Below, piece by piece: positions 62,835 to 64,000 of a stretch of DNA of 64,000 nt (position 1 is the stretch's first letter; the number at the start of each line of letters is the position of its first letter). This stretch comes from Lachnospira sp. UBA4346 (GTDB taxonomy: Bacteria > Bacillota > Clostridia > Lachnospirales > Lachnospiraceae), in NCBI GenBank assembly GCA_002394205.1, contig DGTC01000027.1, positions 1 through 64,000 of the forward strand. Reading direction: 5' to 3'. The notes beneath the pieces are model-generated. The model did no database searches and was not told the DNA's origin. It worked only from the letters and a program-made list of their open reading frames with translations. Made by a program: the position numbers and the translations under genes.

Positions 62835-63545
62835 TTACCGATTTATAAAACCAATTGTTTCATATGCCGCACGCTTCCATTGCAATTCCGGCGTAATCGT
62901 CGCCACTCCATCTTTGTTTTGTGCTCCATAATTACCAAATTGTGCATGATTGCCGCCTTGTATAACAACCTCTGTTAAACTTTTGGCATTGCTTTTGGCC
63001 GCTCCATACTTCTCCATGTTCAAGACCTTATCTTCTGTTCCATACATTGCAATGACCGGAAATTCATCCGGTAATTCATATGCCGCATACGCCGCATACA
63101 AAATCAGTCCTTTAAATGTATCTGTATGTTTTGAAACATAACTTGAAGCCATAGCTCCTCCAAGCGAATGACCTCCAATATACCAATTTTTAACCTGCGG
63201 ATATGCTTCTACTACCGCATCTGCTGCATTCTGTTTAAACACTGCCAGTCGAAATGGCATTTTCACAAGCACACACAATGTTCCCTGCTGTGCAATGGAT
63301 GCAAGCACCGGTTCATAGCTCTCCGCTTCTACCTTTCCACCGGGATAGAAGATAAATGCCGTCTCTGCCTGCTCGTCACCATATGCAATATAGTTTTTAT
63401 GTTCTGTTTTTGCCACGCCCAATTGCTGCGCAGCTTCTTTATCCACTGCCTTGTAATAATTTCCTACATAGAATCCAAATGCACATACAAATAGAACGCA
63501 CAGAATTCCAAGTACAATTCCAACGCGTTTTAAAATTTTCTTCAT
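62835..63545 (-). CDS. Membrane-anchored alpha/beta hydrolase
   Basis: 236 residues. One N-terminal membrane segment (VGIVLGILCVLFVCAFGFYV) anchors an outward-facing alpha/beta hydrolase domain: GGHSLGGAMASSYV holds the nucleophile Ser, MYGTEDKVLN the Asp and QGGNHAQFGNYG the His. It falls in the abhydrolase group of unknown substrate (PF12695-like). Not obviously tied to the rhamnose genes; a terminator separates them. Confidence 0.85.
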   Translation of the reverse strand: MKKILKRVGIVLGILCVLFVCAFGFYVGNYYKAVDKEAAQQLGVAKTEHKNYIAYGDEQAETAFIFYPGGKVEAESYEPVLASIAQQGTLCVLVKMPFRLAVFKQNAADAVVEAYPQVKNWYIGGHSLGGAMASSYVSKHTDTFKGLILYAAYAAYELPDEFPVIAMYGTEDKVLNMEKYGAAKSNAKSLTEVVIQGGNHAQFGNYGAQNKDGVATITPELQWKRAAYETIGFINR

Positions 63546-63678
63546 GTTGCTCTCTCCATTTGCTATAACATTACATACAGCTGTCTACCGTATGTTTTTT
63601 TATTTTATAAAAGAAACGAATTACTGTCAATATTGTCGTTTTAATTTGTATCCAAACACTCTAAAACCACATTTTCAA

Positions 63679-64000
63679 TTATCTGCTTCCCATAACCTTT
63701 CCACAGATACAACTAATGGCAAATGCTGCAATATCCACCGCTACAATGGTCGCACCAACCGGTGTGCTTGCAAGGATTGATACAACAATACCAAATGCTG
63801 CACATACAACGGACAGAATTGCAGAACAAATCGTTACTGCCTTAAAGTTATGAAACATCCGCATCGCTGACAATGCCGGAAAAATAACCAATGCCGAAAT
63901 CAAAAGCGAACCCACTAAGTTCATTGCAAGAACAATCACAAGTGCAATCATAATCGCAATCAAAAGATTGTATACACCTGTATTGATTCCATTAGATTTT
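63679..64000 (-). CDS. Metal ABC transporter permease, C-terminal part (cut by window edge)
   Basis: The reading frame is open to the window end (107 residues). INTGVYNLLIAIMIALVIVL (frame from 64000), then LVGSLLISALVIFPALSAMR and SILASTPVGATIVAVDIAAF match the ZnuB/MntB family of zinc/manganese ABC permeases, including the PGATIV-like loop near the end. The rest of the gene and its ATPase lie outside the window. Confidence 0.8.
   Translation of the reverse strand, partial: KSNGINTGVYNLLIAIMIALVIVLAMNLVGSLLISALVIFPALSAMRMFHNFKAVTICSAILSVVCAAFGIVVSILASTPVGATIVAVDIAAFAISCICGKVMGSR

Overview
The window looks like an ordinary chromosomal segment of a low-GC Gram-positive gut anaerobe, most likely a Lachnospiraceae member (Roseburia, Agathobacter or Lachnospira type). 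Reasons: AT-rich DNA with strong AGGAGG-type ribosome sites, the short-form HisG plus HisZ, a YlbJ-like sporulation membrane protein, RecU, RNase Y, LytTR/LytS signalling, and a rhamnogalacturonan/rhamnose gene set typical of pectin-using Clostridia. The genus is an inference from gene content only. No rRNA, tRNA or CRISPR array was seen.

Layout. 1-10.6 kb (all minus): the end of an aspartate-semialdehyde dehydrogenase gene, a phosphoesterase, an odd ParB-like/BMP-domain fusion, a DUF4422 protein, a 989-residue zinc-ribbon protein of unknown function, and a 1053-residue protein joining a degenerate glycogen-branching-enzyme module to an intact GH13 amylase. 10.6-15.1 kb is the accessory region: an Rpn/PD-(D/E)XK nuclease gene between two direct repeats, a decayed secreted-protein gene, a BspA-type leucine-rich-repeat protein with four near-identical 93-residue repeats, and a decayed second copy of the Rpn gene. 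15.1-21.5 kb is a histidine operon (hisZ-G-D-B-I) followed by an RNase E/G homologue and a PAP2 phosphatase, with a near-perfect sigma-A promoter and a palindrome in front.

21.5-46 kb is mostly housekeeping: recU, RNA-modification enzymes, a radical SAM protein, coaD/rsmD, gpsA/plsY/der, rny, recX/recA with two LexA boxes, pgsA/rimO, and a two-gene unit of a Phd-like-domain protein with a YdjM-like membrane protein. 46-51.7 kb holds an AGCS symporter and a LytS/LytTR two-component system next to a CstA-family transporter, an arrangement that resembles the BtsSR-BtsT pyruvate system.

51.8-62.6 kb is a rhamnose/rhamnogalacturonan module. A TRAP transporter (P, Q, M), a GH105 unsaturated rhamnogalacturonyl hydrolase, rhamnose mutarotase (rhaM), isomerase (rhaA), kinase (rhaB) and aldolase (rhaD) surround a divergent AraC-type regulator. 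Together they would import an unsaturated rhamnogalacturonide, split it inside the cell, and convert the L-rhamnose to DHAP and L-lactaldehyde. A repeated CTATATTGCA-like motif lies in the araC-dctP intergenic region and a separate inverted repeat sits on the GH105 promoter. The window ends with an alpha/beta hydrolase and the end of a metal ABC-transporter permease gene.
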